NCBI GenBank assembly: GCA_040954595.2
Contig: CM082590.2
Span: forward strand, 2,976,001 to 3,040,000
DNA: 64,000 nt
Origin: Balanoglossus misakiensis
Lineage: Eukaryota > Hemichordata
Direction: 5' to 3'
Shown: one piece after another, positions 13,461 through 26,930 of the stretch
Layout of the letters: each line of letters begins with the position of its first letter
Numbering within the stretch: position 1 is the stretch's first letter
Notes under the pieces: generated by a model
The model's input: the letters and a program-made list of their open reading frames with translations, nothing else
Told to the model about the DNA's origin: nothing
Database searches by the model: none
Program-made: the position numbers and the translations under genes

Positions 13461-16400
13461 GATGCGCAGAACACATATATAGGCCTATGCGAATAAGAAC
13501 GTTTCCACTAGACTCTGTAGATCGACGGATAGCTGTAAAATTTCCATGATTGCTTTTAAACAGCCTCGTTTATTTACCGATTTCTGTTGTGAGGCGCAGA
13601 ACACATAGATAGGCATATGTGCATAAGAAAGTTTTCCACTATAGACTCTGTAGATCGAGAGATAGTTCTAAAATGTCCATGGTTGCTTCCAAACACAGCC
13701 TCGTTTGTTTACAAAATTCTGTTGTGATGCGCAGAACACATATATAGGCCTATGCGCATAAGAACGTTTCCACTAGACTCTGTAGATCGACGGATAGCTG
13801 TAAAATTTCCATGGTTGCTTTTAAACAGCCTCGTTTATTTACCGATTTCTGTTGTGAGGCGCAGAACACATAGATAGGCATATGTGCATAAGAAAGTTTT
13901 CCACTATAGACTCTGTAGATCGAGAGATAGTTCTAAAATGTCCATGGTTGCTTCCAAACACAGCCTCGTTTGTTTACAAAATTCTGTTATGATGCGCAGA
14001 ACACATATATAGGCCTATGCGCATAAGATCGTTTCCACTAGACTCTGTAGATCGACGGATAGCTGTAAAATTTCCATGGTTGCTTTTAAACAGCCTCGTT
14101 TATTTACCGATTTCTGTTGTGAGGCGCAGAACACATAGATAGGCATATGTGCATAAGAAAGTTTTCCACTATAGACTCTGTAGATCGAGAGATAGTTCTA
14201 AAATGTCCATGGTTGCTTCCAAACACAGCCTCGTTTGTTTACAAAATTCTGTTATGATGCGCAGAACACATATATAGGCCTATGCGCATAAGAACGTTTC
14301 CACTAGACTCTGTAGATCGACGGATAGCTGTAAAATTTCCATGGTTGCTTTTAAACAGCCTCGTTTATTTACCGATTTCTGTTGTGAGGCGCAGAACACA
14401 TAGATAGGCATATGTGCATAAGAAAGTTTTCCACTATAGACTCTGTAGATCGAGAGATAGTTCTAAAATGTCCATGGTTGCTTCCAAACACAGCCTCGTT
14501 TATTTACCGATTTCTGTTGTGATGCGCATAACACATAGATAGGCCTATGCGCATAAGAACGTTTTCCACTAGACTCTGTAGATCGACGGATAGTTGTACA
14601 ATTTCCATGGTTGCTTCCAAACAGCATCGTTTATTTACCGAATTCTGTTGTGAGGCGCAGAACACGTAATAGGTCTATGCGCATAAGGAAGTTTTCCACC
14701 AGACTCTGTAGATCGACGGATAGTTGTAAAATTTCATGGTTGCTTCCAAATACAGCCTCGTTTATTTACCGATTTCTGTTGTGATGCGCATAACACATAG
14801 ATAGGCCTATGCGCATAAGAACGTTTTCCACTAGACTATGTAGATCGACGGATAGTTGTACAATTTCCATGGTTGCTTCCAAACAGCCTCGTTTATTTAC
14901 CGATTTCTGTTGTGAGGCGCAGAACACATGATAGGCCTATGCGCATAAGACATTTTTCCACTAGACTCTGTAGATCGACGGATAGTTCTAAAATTTCCAT
15001 GGTTGCTTCCAAACAGCCTCGTTTATTTACCGAATTCTGTTCTGAGGCGCAGAGCACGCAATAGGCCTATGCGCATAAGAAAGTTTTCCACCAGACTCCG
15101 TAGATCGACGGATAGTTGTAAAATTTCCATGGTTGTTTCCAAACACAGCCTCGTTCATTTACAAAATTCTGTTGTGATGCGCTGAACACATACATATGCC
15201 TATGCGCATAAGAAAGTTTCCCACTAGACTCTGTAGATCGACGGATAGTTCTAACATTTCCATGATTGCTTCCAAACACATCCTCGATTGTTTACAAAAT
15301 TCTGTTGTGATGCGCAGAACACATAGATAGGCCTGTGCGCATATGAACGTTTTCCACTATACACTGTAGATCCAGAGATAGTTCTAAAACTTCCATGTTT
15401 GCTTCCAAACAGCCTCGTTTATTTGCGGAATTCTGTTTTGAGGCGCAGAACACATAGATAGGCATATGTGAATAAGAAAGTTTTCCACTATAGACTCTGT
15501 AGATCGAGAGATAGTTGTAAAATTTCCATGGTTGCTTCCAAACAGCCTCGTTTATTTACCGATTTCTGTTGTGAGGCGCAGAACACATAGATAGGCCTAT
15601 GCGCATAAAAAACTTTTCAACTTTAGATCAACGGATAGTTCAAAAATTTCCATGCTTGTTTCCAAACAGCCTCGTTTATTTACCGAATTCTGTTGTGATG
15701 CGTAGAACACATACATATGCCTATGCGCATAAGAAAGTTTTCCACTAGACTCCGTAGATCGACGAATAGTTCTAAAATGTCCATGGTTGCTTCCAAACAG
15801 CCTCGTTTATTGACGGAATTCTGTTTTGAGGCGCAGAACACATAGATAGGCATATGTGCATAAGAAAGTTTTCCACTATAGACTCTGTACATCGAGAGAT
15901 AGTTCTAAAATTTCCATGGTTGCTTCCAAACACAGCCTCGTTTGTTTACAAAATTCTGTTGTGATGCGCAGAACACATATATAGGCCTATGCGCATAAGA
16001 ACGTTTTCCACTAGACTCTGTAGATCGACGGATAGTTCTAAAATTTCCATGGTTGCTTCCAAACAGCCTCGTTTATTTACCGAATTCTGTTGTGAGGCAC
16101 AGAACACATTGATAGGCCTATGTGCATAAGAAAGTTTTCCACTATAGACTCTGTAGATCGAGAGATAGTTCTAAAATGTCCATGGTTGCTTCCAAACACA
16201 GCCTCGTTTGTTTACAAAATTCTGTTGTGATGCGCAGAACACATATATAGGCCTATGCGAATAAGAACGTTTCCACTAGACTCTGTAGATCGACGGATAG
16301 CTGTAAAATTTCCATGATTGCTTTTAAACAGCCTCGTTTATTTACCGATTTCTGTTGTGAGGCGCAGAACACATAGATAGGCATATGTGAATAAGAAAGT

Positions 16401-19400
16401 TTTCCACTATAGACTCTGTAGATCGAGAGATAGTTGTAAAATTTCCATGGTTGCTTCCAAACAGCCTCGTTTATTTACCGATTTCTGTTGTGAGGCGCAG
16501 AACACATAGATAGGCCTATGCGCATAAAAAACTTTTCAACTTTAGATCAACGGATAGTTCAAAAATTTCCATGGTTGTTTCCAAACAGCCTCGTTTATTT
16601 ACCGAATTCTGTTGTGATGCGTAGAACACATACATATGCCTATGCGCATAAGAAAGTTTTCCACTAGACTCCGTAGATCGACGAATAGTTCTAAAATGTC
16701 CATGGTTGCTTCCAAACAGCCTCGTTTATTGACGGAATTCTGTTTTGAGGCGCAGAACACATAGATAGGCATATGTGCATAAGAAAGTTTTCCACTATAG
16801 ACTCTGTACATCGAGAGATAGTTCTAAAATTTCCATGGTTGCTTCCAAACACAGCCTCGTTTGTTTACAAAATTCTGTTGTGATGCGCAGAACACATATA
16901 TAGGCCTATGCGCATAAGAACGTTTTCCACTAGACTCTGTAGATCGACGGATAGTTCTAAAATTTCCATGGTTGCTTCCAAACAGCCTCGTTTATTTACC
17001 GAATTCTGTTGTGAGGCACAGAACACATTGATAGGCCTATGTGCATAAGAAAGTTTTCCACTATAGACTCTGTAGATCGAGAGATAGTTCTAAAATGTCC
17101 ATGGTTGCTTCCAAACACAGCCTCGTTTGTTTACAAAATTCTGTTGTGATGCGCAGAACACATATATAGGCCTATGCGAATAAGAACGTTTCCACTAGAC
17201 TCTGTAGATCGACGGATAGCTGTAAAATTTCCATGATTGCTTTTAAACAGCCTCGTTTATTTACCGATTTCTGTTGTGAGGCGCAGAACACATAGATAGG
17301 CATATGTGCATAAGAAAGTTTTCCACTATAGACTCTGTAGATCGAGAGATAGTTCTAAAATGTCCATGGTTGCTTCCAAACACAGCCTCGTTTGTTTACA
17401 AAATTCTGTTGTGATGCGCAGAACACATATATAGGCCTATGCGCATAAGAACGTTTCCACTAGACTCTGTAGATCGACGGATAGCTGTAAAATTTCCATG
17501 GTTGCTTTTAAACAGCCTCGTTTATTTACCGATTTCTGTTGTGAGGCGCAGAACACATAGATAGGCATATGTGCATAAGAAAGTTTTCCACTATAGACTC
17601 TGTAGATCGAGAGATAGTTCTAAAATGTCCATGGTTGCTTCCAAACACAGCCTCGTTTGTTTACAAAATTCTGTTATGATGCGCAGAACACATATATAGG
17701 CCTATGCGCATAAGAACGTTTCCACTAGACTCTGTAGATCGACGGATAGCTGTAAAATTTCCATGGTTGCTTTTAAACAGCCTCGTTTATTTACCGATTT
17801 CTGTTGTGAGGCGCAGAACACATAGATAGGCATATGTGCATAAGAAAGTTTTCCACTATAGACTCTGTAGATCGAGAGATAGTTCTAAAATGTCCATGGT
17901 TGCTTCCAAACACAGCCTCGTTTATTTACCGATTTCTGTTGTGATGCGCATAACACATAGATAGGCCTATGCGCATAAGAACGTTTTCCACTAGACTCTG
18001 TAGATCGACGGATAGTTGTACAATTTCCATGGTTGCTTCCAAACAGCATCGTTTATTTACCGAATTCTGTTGTGAGGCGCAGAACACGTAATAGGTCTAT
18101 GCGCATAAGGAAGTTTTCCACCAGACTCTGTAGATCGACGGATAGTTGTAAAATTTCATGGTTGCTTCCAAATACAGCCTCGTTTATTTACCGATTTCTG
18201 TTGTGATGCGCATAACACATAGATAGGCCTATGCGCATAAGAACGTTTTCCACTAGACTATGTAGATCGACGGATAGTTGCACAATTTCCATGGTTGCTT
18301 CCAAACAGCCTCGTTTATTTACCGATTTCTGTTGTGAGGCGCAGAACACATGATAGGCCTATGCGCATAAGACATTTTTCCACTAGACTCTGTAGATCGA
18401 CGGATAGTTCTAAAATTTCCATGGTTGCTTCCAAACAGCCTTGTTTATTTACCGAATTCTGTTGTGAGGCGCAGAGCACGCAATAGGCCTATGCGCATAA
18501 GAAAGTTTTCCACCAGACTCCGTAGATCGACGGATAGTTGTAAAATTTCCATGGTTGTTTCCAAACACAGCCTCGTTCATTTACAAAATTCTGTTGTGAT
18601 GCGCTGAACACATACATATGCCTATGCGCATAAGAAAGTTTCCCACTAGACTCTGTAGATCGACGGATAGTTCTAAAATTTCCATGATTGCTTCCAAACA
18701 CATCCTCGATTGTTTACAAAATTCTGTTGTAATGCGCAGAACACATAGATAGGCCTGTGCGCATATGAACGTTTTCCACTATACACTGTAGATCCAGAGA
18801 TAGTTCTAAAACTTCCATGTTTGCTTCCAAACAGCCTCGTTTATTTGCGGAATTCTGTTTTGAGGCGCAGAACACATAGATAGGCATATGTGAATAAGAA
18901 AGTTTTCCACTATAGACTCTGTAGATCGAGAGATAGTTGTAAAATTTCCATGGTTGCTTCCAAACAGCCTCGTTTATTTACCGATTTCTGTTGTGAGGCG
19001 CAGAACACATAGATAGGCCTATGCGCATAAAAAACTTTTCAACTTTAGATCAACGGATAGTTCAAAAATTTCCATGGTTGTTTCCAAACAGCCTCGTTTA
19101 TTTACCGAATTCTGTTGTGATGCGTAGAACACATACATATGCCTATGCGCATAAGAAAGTTTTCCACTAGACTCCGTAGATCGACGAATAGTTCTAAAAT
19201 GTCCATGGTTGCTTCCAAACAGCCTCGTTTATTGACGGAATTCTGTTTTGAGGCGCAGAACACATAGATAGGCATATGTGCATAAGAAAGTTTTCCACTA
19301 TAGACTCTGTACATCGAGAGATAGTTCTAAAATTTCCATGGTTGCTTCCAAACACAGCCTCGTTTGTTTACAAAATTCTGTTGTGAAGCGCAGAACACAT
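13461..19400 (+). repeat. HOR block 3: 3,422-bp period with an internal 919-bp duplication
   Basis: About 14,200-15,900 recurs at about 17,620-19,320 (offset 3,422), carrying shared oddities such as CTGTTATGATG, a TAGGTCTATGCGCATAAGG unit and a GCAATAGG unit. Within it, about 15,440-16,370 is repeated immediately at about 16,360-17,290 (offset 919, seven monomers), seen from the GGCATATGTGAATAAG unit through the 124-bp landmark to the CCTATGCGAATAAG unit at 16,252 and 17,171. A further CCTATGCGAATAAG at 13,484 lies 3,687 bp before the last one, so the first copy holds one extra A-B dimer (265 bp). Confidence 0.82.
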
Positions 19401-22400
19401 ATATAGGCCTATGCGCATAAGAACGTTTTCCACTAGACTCTGTAGATCGACGGATAGCTGTAAAATGTCCATGGTTGCTTCCAAACACAGCCTCGTTTGT
19501 TTACAAAATTCTGTTTTGATGCGCAGAACACATATATAGGCCTATGCGCATAAGAACGTTTTCCACTAGACTTTGTAGATCGACGGATAGTTGTACAATG
19601 TCCATGGTTGCTTCCAAACAGCCTCGTTTATTTACCGAATTCTGTTGTGAGGCGCAGAACACGTAATAGGTCTATGCGCATAAGGAAGTTTTCCACCAGA
19701 CTCTGTAGATCGACGGATAGTTCTAAAATGTCCATGGTTGCTTCCAAACACAGCCTCGTTTGTTTACAAAATTCTGTTGTGATGCGCAGAACACATATAT
19801 AGGCCTATGCGCATAAGAACGTTTTCCACTAGACTTTGTAGATCGACGGATAGTTGTACAATGTCCATGGTTGCTTCCAAACAGCCTCGTTTATTTACCG
19901 AATTCTGTTGTGAGGCGCAGAACACGTAATAGGTCTATGCGCATAAGGAAGTTTTCCACCAGACTCTGTAGATCGACGGATAGTTGTAAAATTTCATGGT
20001 TGCTTCCAAATACAGCCTCGTTTATTTACCGATTTCTGTTGTGATGCGCATAACACATAGATAGGCCTATGCGCATAAGAACGTTTTCCACTAGACTCTG
20101 TAGATCGACGGATAGTTGTACAATTTCCATGGTTGCTTCCAAACAGCCTCGTTTATTTACCGATTTCTGTTGTGAGGCGCAGAACACATGATAGGCCTAT
20201 GCGCATAAGACATTTTTCCACTAGACTCTGTAGATCGACGGATAGTTCTAAAATTTCCATGGTTGCTTCCAAACAGCCTCGTTTATTTACCGAATTCTGT
20301 TGTGAGGCGCAGAGCACGTAATAGGCCTATGCGCATAAGAAAGTTTTCCACCAGACTCTGTAGATCGACGGATAGTTGTAAAATTTCCATGGTTGCTTCC
20401 AAACAGCCTCGTTTATTTACCGATTTCTGTTGTGATGCGCAGAACACATAGATAGGCATATGTGCATAATAAAGTTTTCCACTAGACTCTGTAGATCGAG
20501 AGATAGTTCTAAAATTTCCATGGTTGCTTCCAAACACAGCCTCGTTTGTTTACAAAATTCTGTTGTGATGCGCAGAACACATATATAGGCCTATGCGCAT
20601 AATAACGTTTTCCACTAGACTCTGTAGATCGACGGATAGTTGTAAAATTTCCATGGTTGCTTCCAAACAGCCTCGTTTATTTACCGAATTCTGTTGTGAG
20701 GCGCAGAACACATAGATAGGCATATGTGCATAAGAAAGTTTTCCACTATAGACTCTGTAGATCGAGAGATAGTTCTAAAATGTCCATGGTTGCTTCCAAA
20801 CACAGCCTCGTTTGTTTACAAAATTCTGTTGTGATGCGCAGAACACATATATAGGCCTATGCGCATAAGAACGTTTCCACTAGACTCTGTAGATCGACGG
20901 ATAGCTGTAAAATTTCCATGGTTGCTTCCAAACAGCCTCGTTTATTTACCGAATTCTGTTGTGAGGCGCAGAACACATAGATAGGCATATGTGCATAAGA
21001 AAGTTTTCCACTATAGACTCTGTAGATCGAGAGATAGTTCTAAAATGTCCATGGTTGCTTCCAAACACAGCCTCGTTTATTTACCGATTTCTGTTGTGAT
21101 GCGCATAACACATAGATAGGCCTATGCGCATAAGAACGTTTTCCACTAGACTCTGTAGATCGACGGATAGTTGTACAATTTCCATGGTTGCTTCCAAACA
21201 GCATCGTTTATTTACCGAATTCTGTTGTGAGACGCAGAACACGTAATAGGTCTATGCGCATAAGGAAGTTTTCCACCAGACTCTGTAGATCGACGGATAG
21301 TTGTAAAATTTCATGGTTGCTTCCAAATACAGCCTCGTTTATTTACCGATTTCTGTTGTGATGCGCATAACACATAGATAGGCCTATGCGCATAAGAACG
21401 TTTTCCACTAGACTCTGTAGATCGACGGATAGTTGTACAATTTCCATGGTTGCTTCCAAACAGCCTCGTTTATTTACCGATTTCTGTTGTGAGGCGCAGA
21501 GCACGTGATAGGCCTATGCGCATAAGACATTTTTCCACTAGACTCTGTAGATCGACGGATAGTTCTAAAATTTCCATGGTTGCTTCCAAACAGCCTCGTT
21601 TATTTACCGAATTCTGTTGTGATGCGCAGAACACATATATAGGCCTATGCGCATAAGAACGTTTCCACTAGACTCTGTAGATCGACGGATAGCTGTAAAA
21701 TTTCCATGGTTGCTTCCAAACAGCCTCGTTTATTTACCGAATTCTGTTGTGAGGCGCAGAACACATAGATAGGCATATGTGCATAAGAAAGTTTTCCACT
21801 ATAGACTCTGTAGATCGAGAGATAGTTCTAAAATGTCCATGGTTGCTTCCAAACACAGCCTCGTTTATTTACCGATTTCTGTTGTGATGCGCATAACACA
21901 TAGATAGGCCTATGCGCATAAGAACGTTTTCCACTAGACTCTGTAGATCGACGGATAGTTGTACAATTTCCATGGTTGCTTCCAAACAGCATCGTTTATT
22001 TACCGAATTCTGTTGTGAGACGCAGAACACGTAATAGGTCTATGCGCATAAGGAAGTTTTCCACCAGACTCTGTAGATCGACGGATAGTTGTAAAATTTC
22101 ATGGTTGCTTCCAAATACAGCCTCGTTTCTTTACCGATTTCTGTTGTGATGCGCATAACACATAGATAGGCCTATGCGCATAAGAACGTTTTCCACTAGA
22201 CTCTGTAGATCGACGGATAGTTGTACAATTTCCATGGTTGCTTCCAAACAGCCTCGTTTATTTACCGAATTCTGTTGTGAGGCGCAGAACACATAGATAG
22301 GCATATGTGCATAAGAAAGTTTTCCACTATAGACTCTGTAGATCGAGAGATAGTTCTAAAATGTCCATGGTTGCTTCCAAACACAGCCTCGTTTATTTAC

Positions 22401-25400
22401 CGATTTCTGTTGTGATGCGCATAACACATAGATAGGCCTATGCGCATAAGAACGTTTTCCACTAGACTCTGTAGATCGACGGATAGTTGTACAATTTCCA
22501 TGGTTGCTTCCAAACAGCATCGTTTATTTACCGAATTCTGTTGTGAGACGCAGAACACGTAATAGGTCTATGCGCATAAGGAAGTTTTCCACCAGACTCT
22601 GTAGATCGACGGATAGTTGTAAAATTTCATGGTTGCTTCCAAATACAGCCTCGTTTATTTACCGATTTCTGTTGTGATGCGCATAACACATAGATAGGCC
22701 TATGCGCATAAGAACGTTTTCCACTAGACTCTGTAGATCGACGGATAGTTGTACAATTTCCATGGTTGCTTCCAAACAGCCTCGTTTATTTACCGATTTC
22801 TGTTGTGAGGCGCAGAGCACGTGATAGGCCTATGCGCATAAGACATTTTTCCACTAGACTCTGTAGATCGACGGATAGTTCTAAAATTTCCATGGTTGCT
22901 TCCAAACAGCCTCGTTTATTTACCGAATTCTGTTGTGAGGCGCAGAGCACGTAATAGGCCTATGCGCATAAGAAAGTTTTCCACCAGACTCCGTAGATCG
23001 ACGGATAGTTGTAAAATTTCCATGGTTGTTTCCAAACACAGCCTCGTTCATTTACAAAATTCTGTTGTGATGCGCTGAACACATACATATGCCTATGCGC
23101 ATAAGAAAGTTTCCACTAGACTCTGTAGATCGACGGATAGTTCTAAAATTTCCATGATTGCTTCCAAACACATCCTCGATTGTTTACAAAATTCTGTTGT
23201 GATGCGCAGAACACATAGATAGGCCTATGCGCATATGAACGTTTTCCACTATACACTGTAGATCGAGAGATAGTTCTAAAACTTCCATGTTTGCTTCCAA
23301 ACAGCCTCGTTTATTTGCGGAATTCTGTTTTGAGGCGCAGAACACATAGATAGGCATATGTGAATAAGAAAGTTTTCCACTATAGACTCTGTAGATCGAG
23401 AGATAGTTGTAAAATTTCCATGGTTGCTTCCAAACAGCCTCGTTTATTTACCGATTTCTGTTGTGAGGCGCAGAACACATAGATAGGCCTATGCGCATAA
23501 AAAACTTTTCAACTTTAGATCAACGGATAGTTCAAAAATTTCCATGGTTGTTTCCAAACAGCCTCGTTTATTTACCGAATTCTGTTGTGATGCGTAGAAC
23601 ACATACATATGCCTATGCGCATAAGAAAGTTTTCCACTAGACTCCGTAGATCGACGAATAGTTCTAAAATGTCCATGGTTGCTTCCAAACAAAGCCTGGT
23701 TTGTTTACAAAATTCTGTTGTGATGCGCAGAACACATAGATAGGCCTATGCGCATATGAACGTTTTCCACTATACTCTGTAGATCGAGAGTTAGTTCTAA
23801 AATTTCCATGTTTGCTTCCAAACAGCCTCGTTTATTTACGGAACTCTGTTGTGAGGCGCAGAGCACGTAATAGGCCTATGCGCATAAGAAAGTTTTCCAC
23901 CAGACTCTGTAGATCGACGGATAGTTGTAAAATTTCCATGGTTGCTTCCAAACAGCCTCGTTTATTTACCGATTTCTGTTGTGATGCGCAGAACACATAG
24001 ATAGGCATATGTGCATAATAAAGTTTTCCACTAGACTCTGTAGATCGAGAGATAGTTCTAAAATTTCCATGGTTGCTTCCAAACACAGCCTCGTTTGTTT
24101 ACAAAATTCTGTTGTGATGCGCAGAACACATATATAGGCCTATGCGCATAATAACGTTTTCCACTAGACTCTGTAGATCGACGGATAGTTGTAAAATTTC
24201 CATGGTTGCTTCCAAACAGCCTCGTTTATTTACCGAATTCTGTTGTGAGGCGCAGAACACATAGATAGGCATATGTGCATAAGAAAGTTTTCCACTATAG
24301 ACTCTGTAGATCGAGAGATAGTTCTAAAATGTCCATGGTTGCTTCCAAACACAGCCTCGTTTGTTTACAAAATTCTGTTGTGATGCGCAGAACACATATA
24401 TAGGCCTATGCGCATAAGAACGTTTCCACTAGACTCTGTAGATCGACGGATAGCTGTAAAATTTCCATGGTTGCTTTTAAACAGCCTCGTTTATTTACCG
24501 ATTTCTGTTGTGAGGCGCAGAACACATAGATAGGCATATGTGCATAAGAAAGTTTTCCACTATAGACTCTGTAGATAGTTCTAAAATGTCCATGGTTGCT
24601 TCCAAACACACCCTCGTTTATTTACCGATTTCTGTTGAGATGCGCATAACACATAGATAGGCCTATGCGCATAAGAACGTTTTCTACTAGACTCTGTAGA
24701 TCGACGGATAGTTGTACAATTTCCATGGTTGCTTCCAAACAGCATCGTTTATTTACGGAATTCTGTTGTGAGGCGCAGAACACGTAATAGGTCTATGCGC
24801 ATAAGGAAGTTTTCCACCAGACTCTGTAGATCGACGGATAGTTGTTAAATTTCATGGTTGCTTCAAAATACAGCCTCGTTTATTTACCGATTTCTGTTGT
24901 GATGCGCATAACACATAGATAGGCCTATGCGCATAAGAACGTTTTCCACCAGACTCTGTAGATCGACGGATAGTTGTACAATTTCCATGGTTGCTTCCAA
25001 ACAGCCTCGTTTATTTACCGATTTCTGTTGTGAGGCGCAGAACACATGATAGGCCTATTCGCATAAGACATTTTTCCACTAGACTCTGTAGATCGACGGA
25101 TAGTTCTAAAATGTCCATGGTTGCTTCCAAACAGCCTCGTTTATTTACCGAATTCTGTTGTGAGGCGCAGAGCACGTAATAGGCCTATGCGCATAAGAAA
25201 GTTTTCCACCAGACTCCGTAGATCGACGGATAGTTGTAAAATTTACATGGTTGTTTCCAAACACAGCCTCGTTCATTTACAAAATTCTGTTGTGATGCGC
25301 TGAACACATACATATGCCTATGCGCATAAGAAAGTTTCCCACTAGACTCTGTAGATCGACGGATAGTTCTAAAATTTCCATGATTGCTTCCAAACACATC

Positions 25401-26930
25401 CTCGATTGTTTACAAAATTCTGTTGTGATGCGCAGAACACATATATAGGCCTATGCGCATATGAACGTTTTCCACTATACTCCGTAGATCGACGGATAGT
25501 TCTAAAATTTCCATTGTTGCTTCCAAACAGCCTCGTTTATTTACCGAATTCTGTTGTGAGGCGCAGAACACGTAATAGGCCTATGCGCATAAGAAACTTT
25601 TCAACTTTAGATCGAGAGATAGTTCTAAAATTTCCATGGTTGTTTCCAAACACAGCCTCGTTCATTTACAAAATTCTGTTGTGATGCGCTGAACACATAC
25701 ATATGCCTATGCGCATAAGAAAGTTTCCCACTAGACTCTGTAGATCGACGGATAGTTCTAAAATTTCCATGATTGCTTCCAAACACATCCTCGATTGATT
25801 ACAAAATTCTGTTGTGATGCGCAGAACACATAGATAGGCCTATGCGCATATGAACGTTTTCCACTATACACTGTAGATCGAGAGATAGTTCTAAAACTTC
25901 CATGTTTGCTTCCAAACAGCCTCGTTTATTTGCGGAATTCTGTTTTGAGGCGCAGAACACATAGATAGGCATATGTGAATAAGAAAGTTTTCCACTATAG
26001 ACTCTGAAGATCGAGAGATAGTTGTAAAATTTCCATGGTTGCTTGCAAACAGCCTCGTTTATTTACCGATTTCTGTTGTGAGGCGCAGAACACATAGATA
26101 GGCCTATGCGCATAAAAAACTTTTCAACTTTAGATCAACGGATAGTTCAAAAATTTCCATGGTTGTTTCCAAACAGCCTCGTTTATTTACCGAATTCTGT
26201 TGTGATGCGTAGAACACATACATATGCCTATGCGCATAAGAAAGTTTTCCACTAGACTCCGTAGATCGACGAATAGTTCTAAAATGTCCATGGTTGCTTC
26301 CAAACAAAGCCTGGTTTGTTTACAAAATTCTGTTGTGATGCGCAGAACACATAGATAGGCCTATGCGCATATGAACGTTTTCCACTATACTCTGTAGATC
26401 GAGAGTTAGTTCTAAAATTTCCATGTTTGCTTCCAAACAGCCTCGTTTATTTACGGAATTCTGTTTTGAGGCGCAGAACACATAGATAGGCATATGTGCA
26501 TAAGAAAGTTTTCCACTATAGACTCTGTACATCGAGAGATAGTTCTAAAATTTCCATGGTTGCTTTCAAACACAGCCTCGTTTGTTTACAAAATTCTGTT
26601 GTGATGCGCAGAACACATATATAGGCCTATGCGCATAAGAACGTTTTCCACTAGACTCTGTAGATCGACGGATAGTTCTAAAATTTCCATGGTTGCTTCC
26701 AAACAGCCTCGTTTATTTACCGAATTCTGTTGTGAGGCACAGAACACATAGATAGGCCTATGTGCATAAGAAAGTTTTCCACTATAGACTCTGTAGATCA
26801 AGAGATAGTTCTAAAATGTCCATGGTTGCTTCCAAACACAGCCTCGTTTGTTTACAAAATTCTGTTGTGATGCGCATAACACATAGATAGGCCTATGCGC
26901 ATAAGAACGTTTTCCACTAGACTCTGTAGA
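19401..26930 (+). repeat. HOR block 4: mosaic with 2,225/2,615-bp and shorter periods
   Basis: The unit with CAGAGCACGTAATAGG followed by a GTTTCCAAACACAGCCTCGTTCATTTAC unit at about 22,900-23,080 recurs at about 25,125-25,300 (offset 2,225), while the 124-bp landmark that follows recurs at offset 2,615 (23,489 to 26,104). So the second copy has gained 390 bp, three monomers. Shorter cycles are present: a TTGTGAGACGCAG unit at 21,231, 22,019 and 22,547 (788 and 528 bp apart, six and four monomers). One B monomer near 24,575 has lost the 8 bases between GTAGAT and AGTTCT. Homogenisation is less complete here than in blocks 2 and 5. Confidence 0.75.
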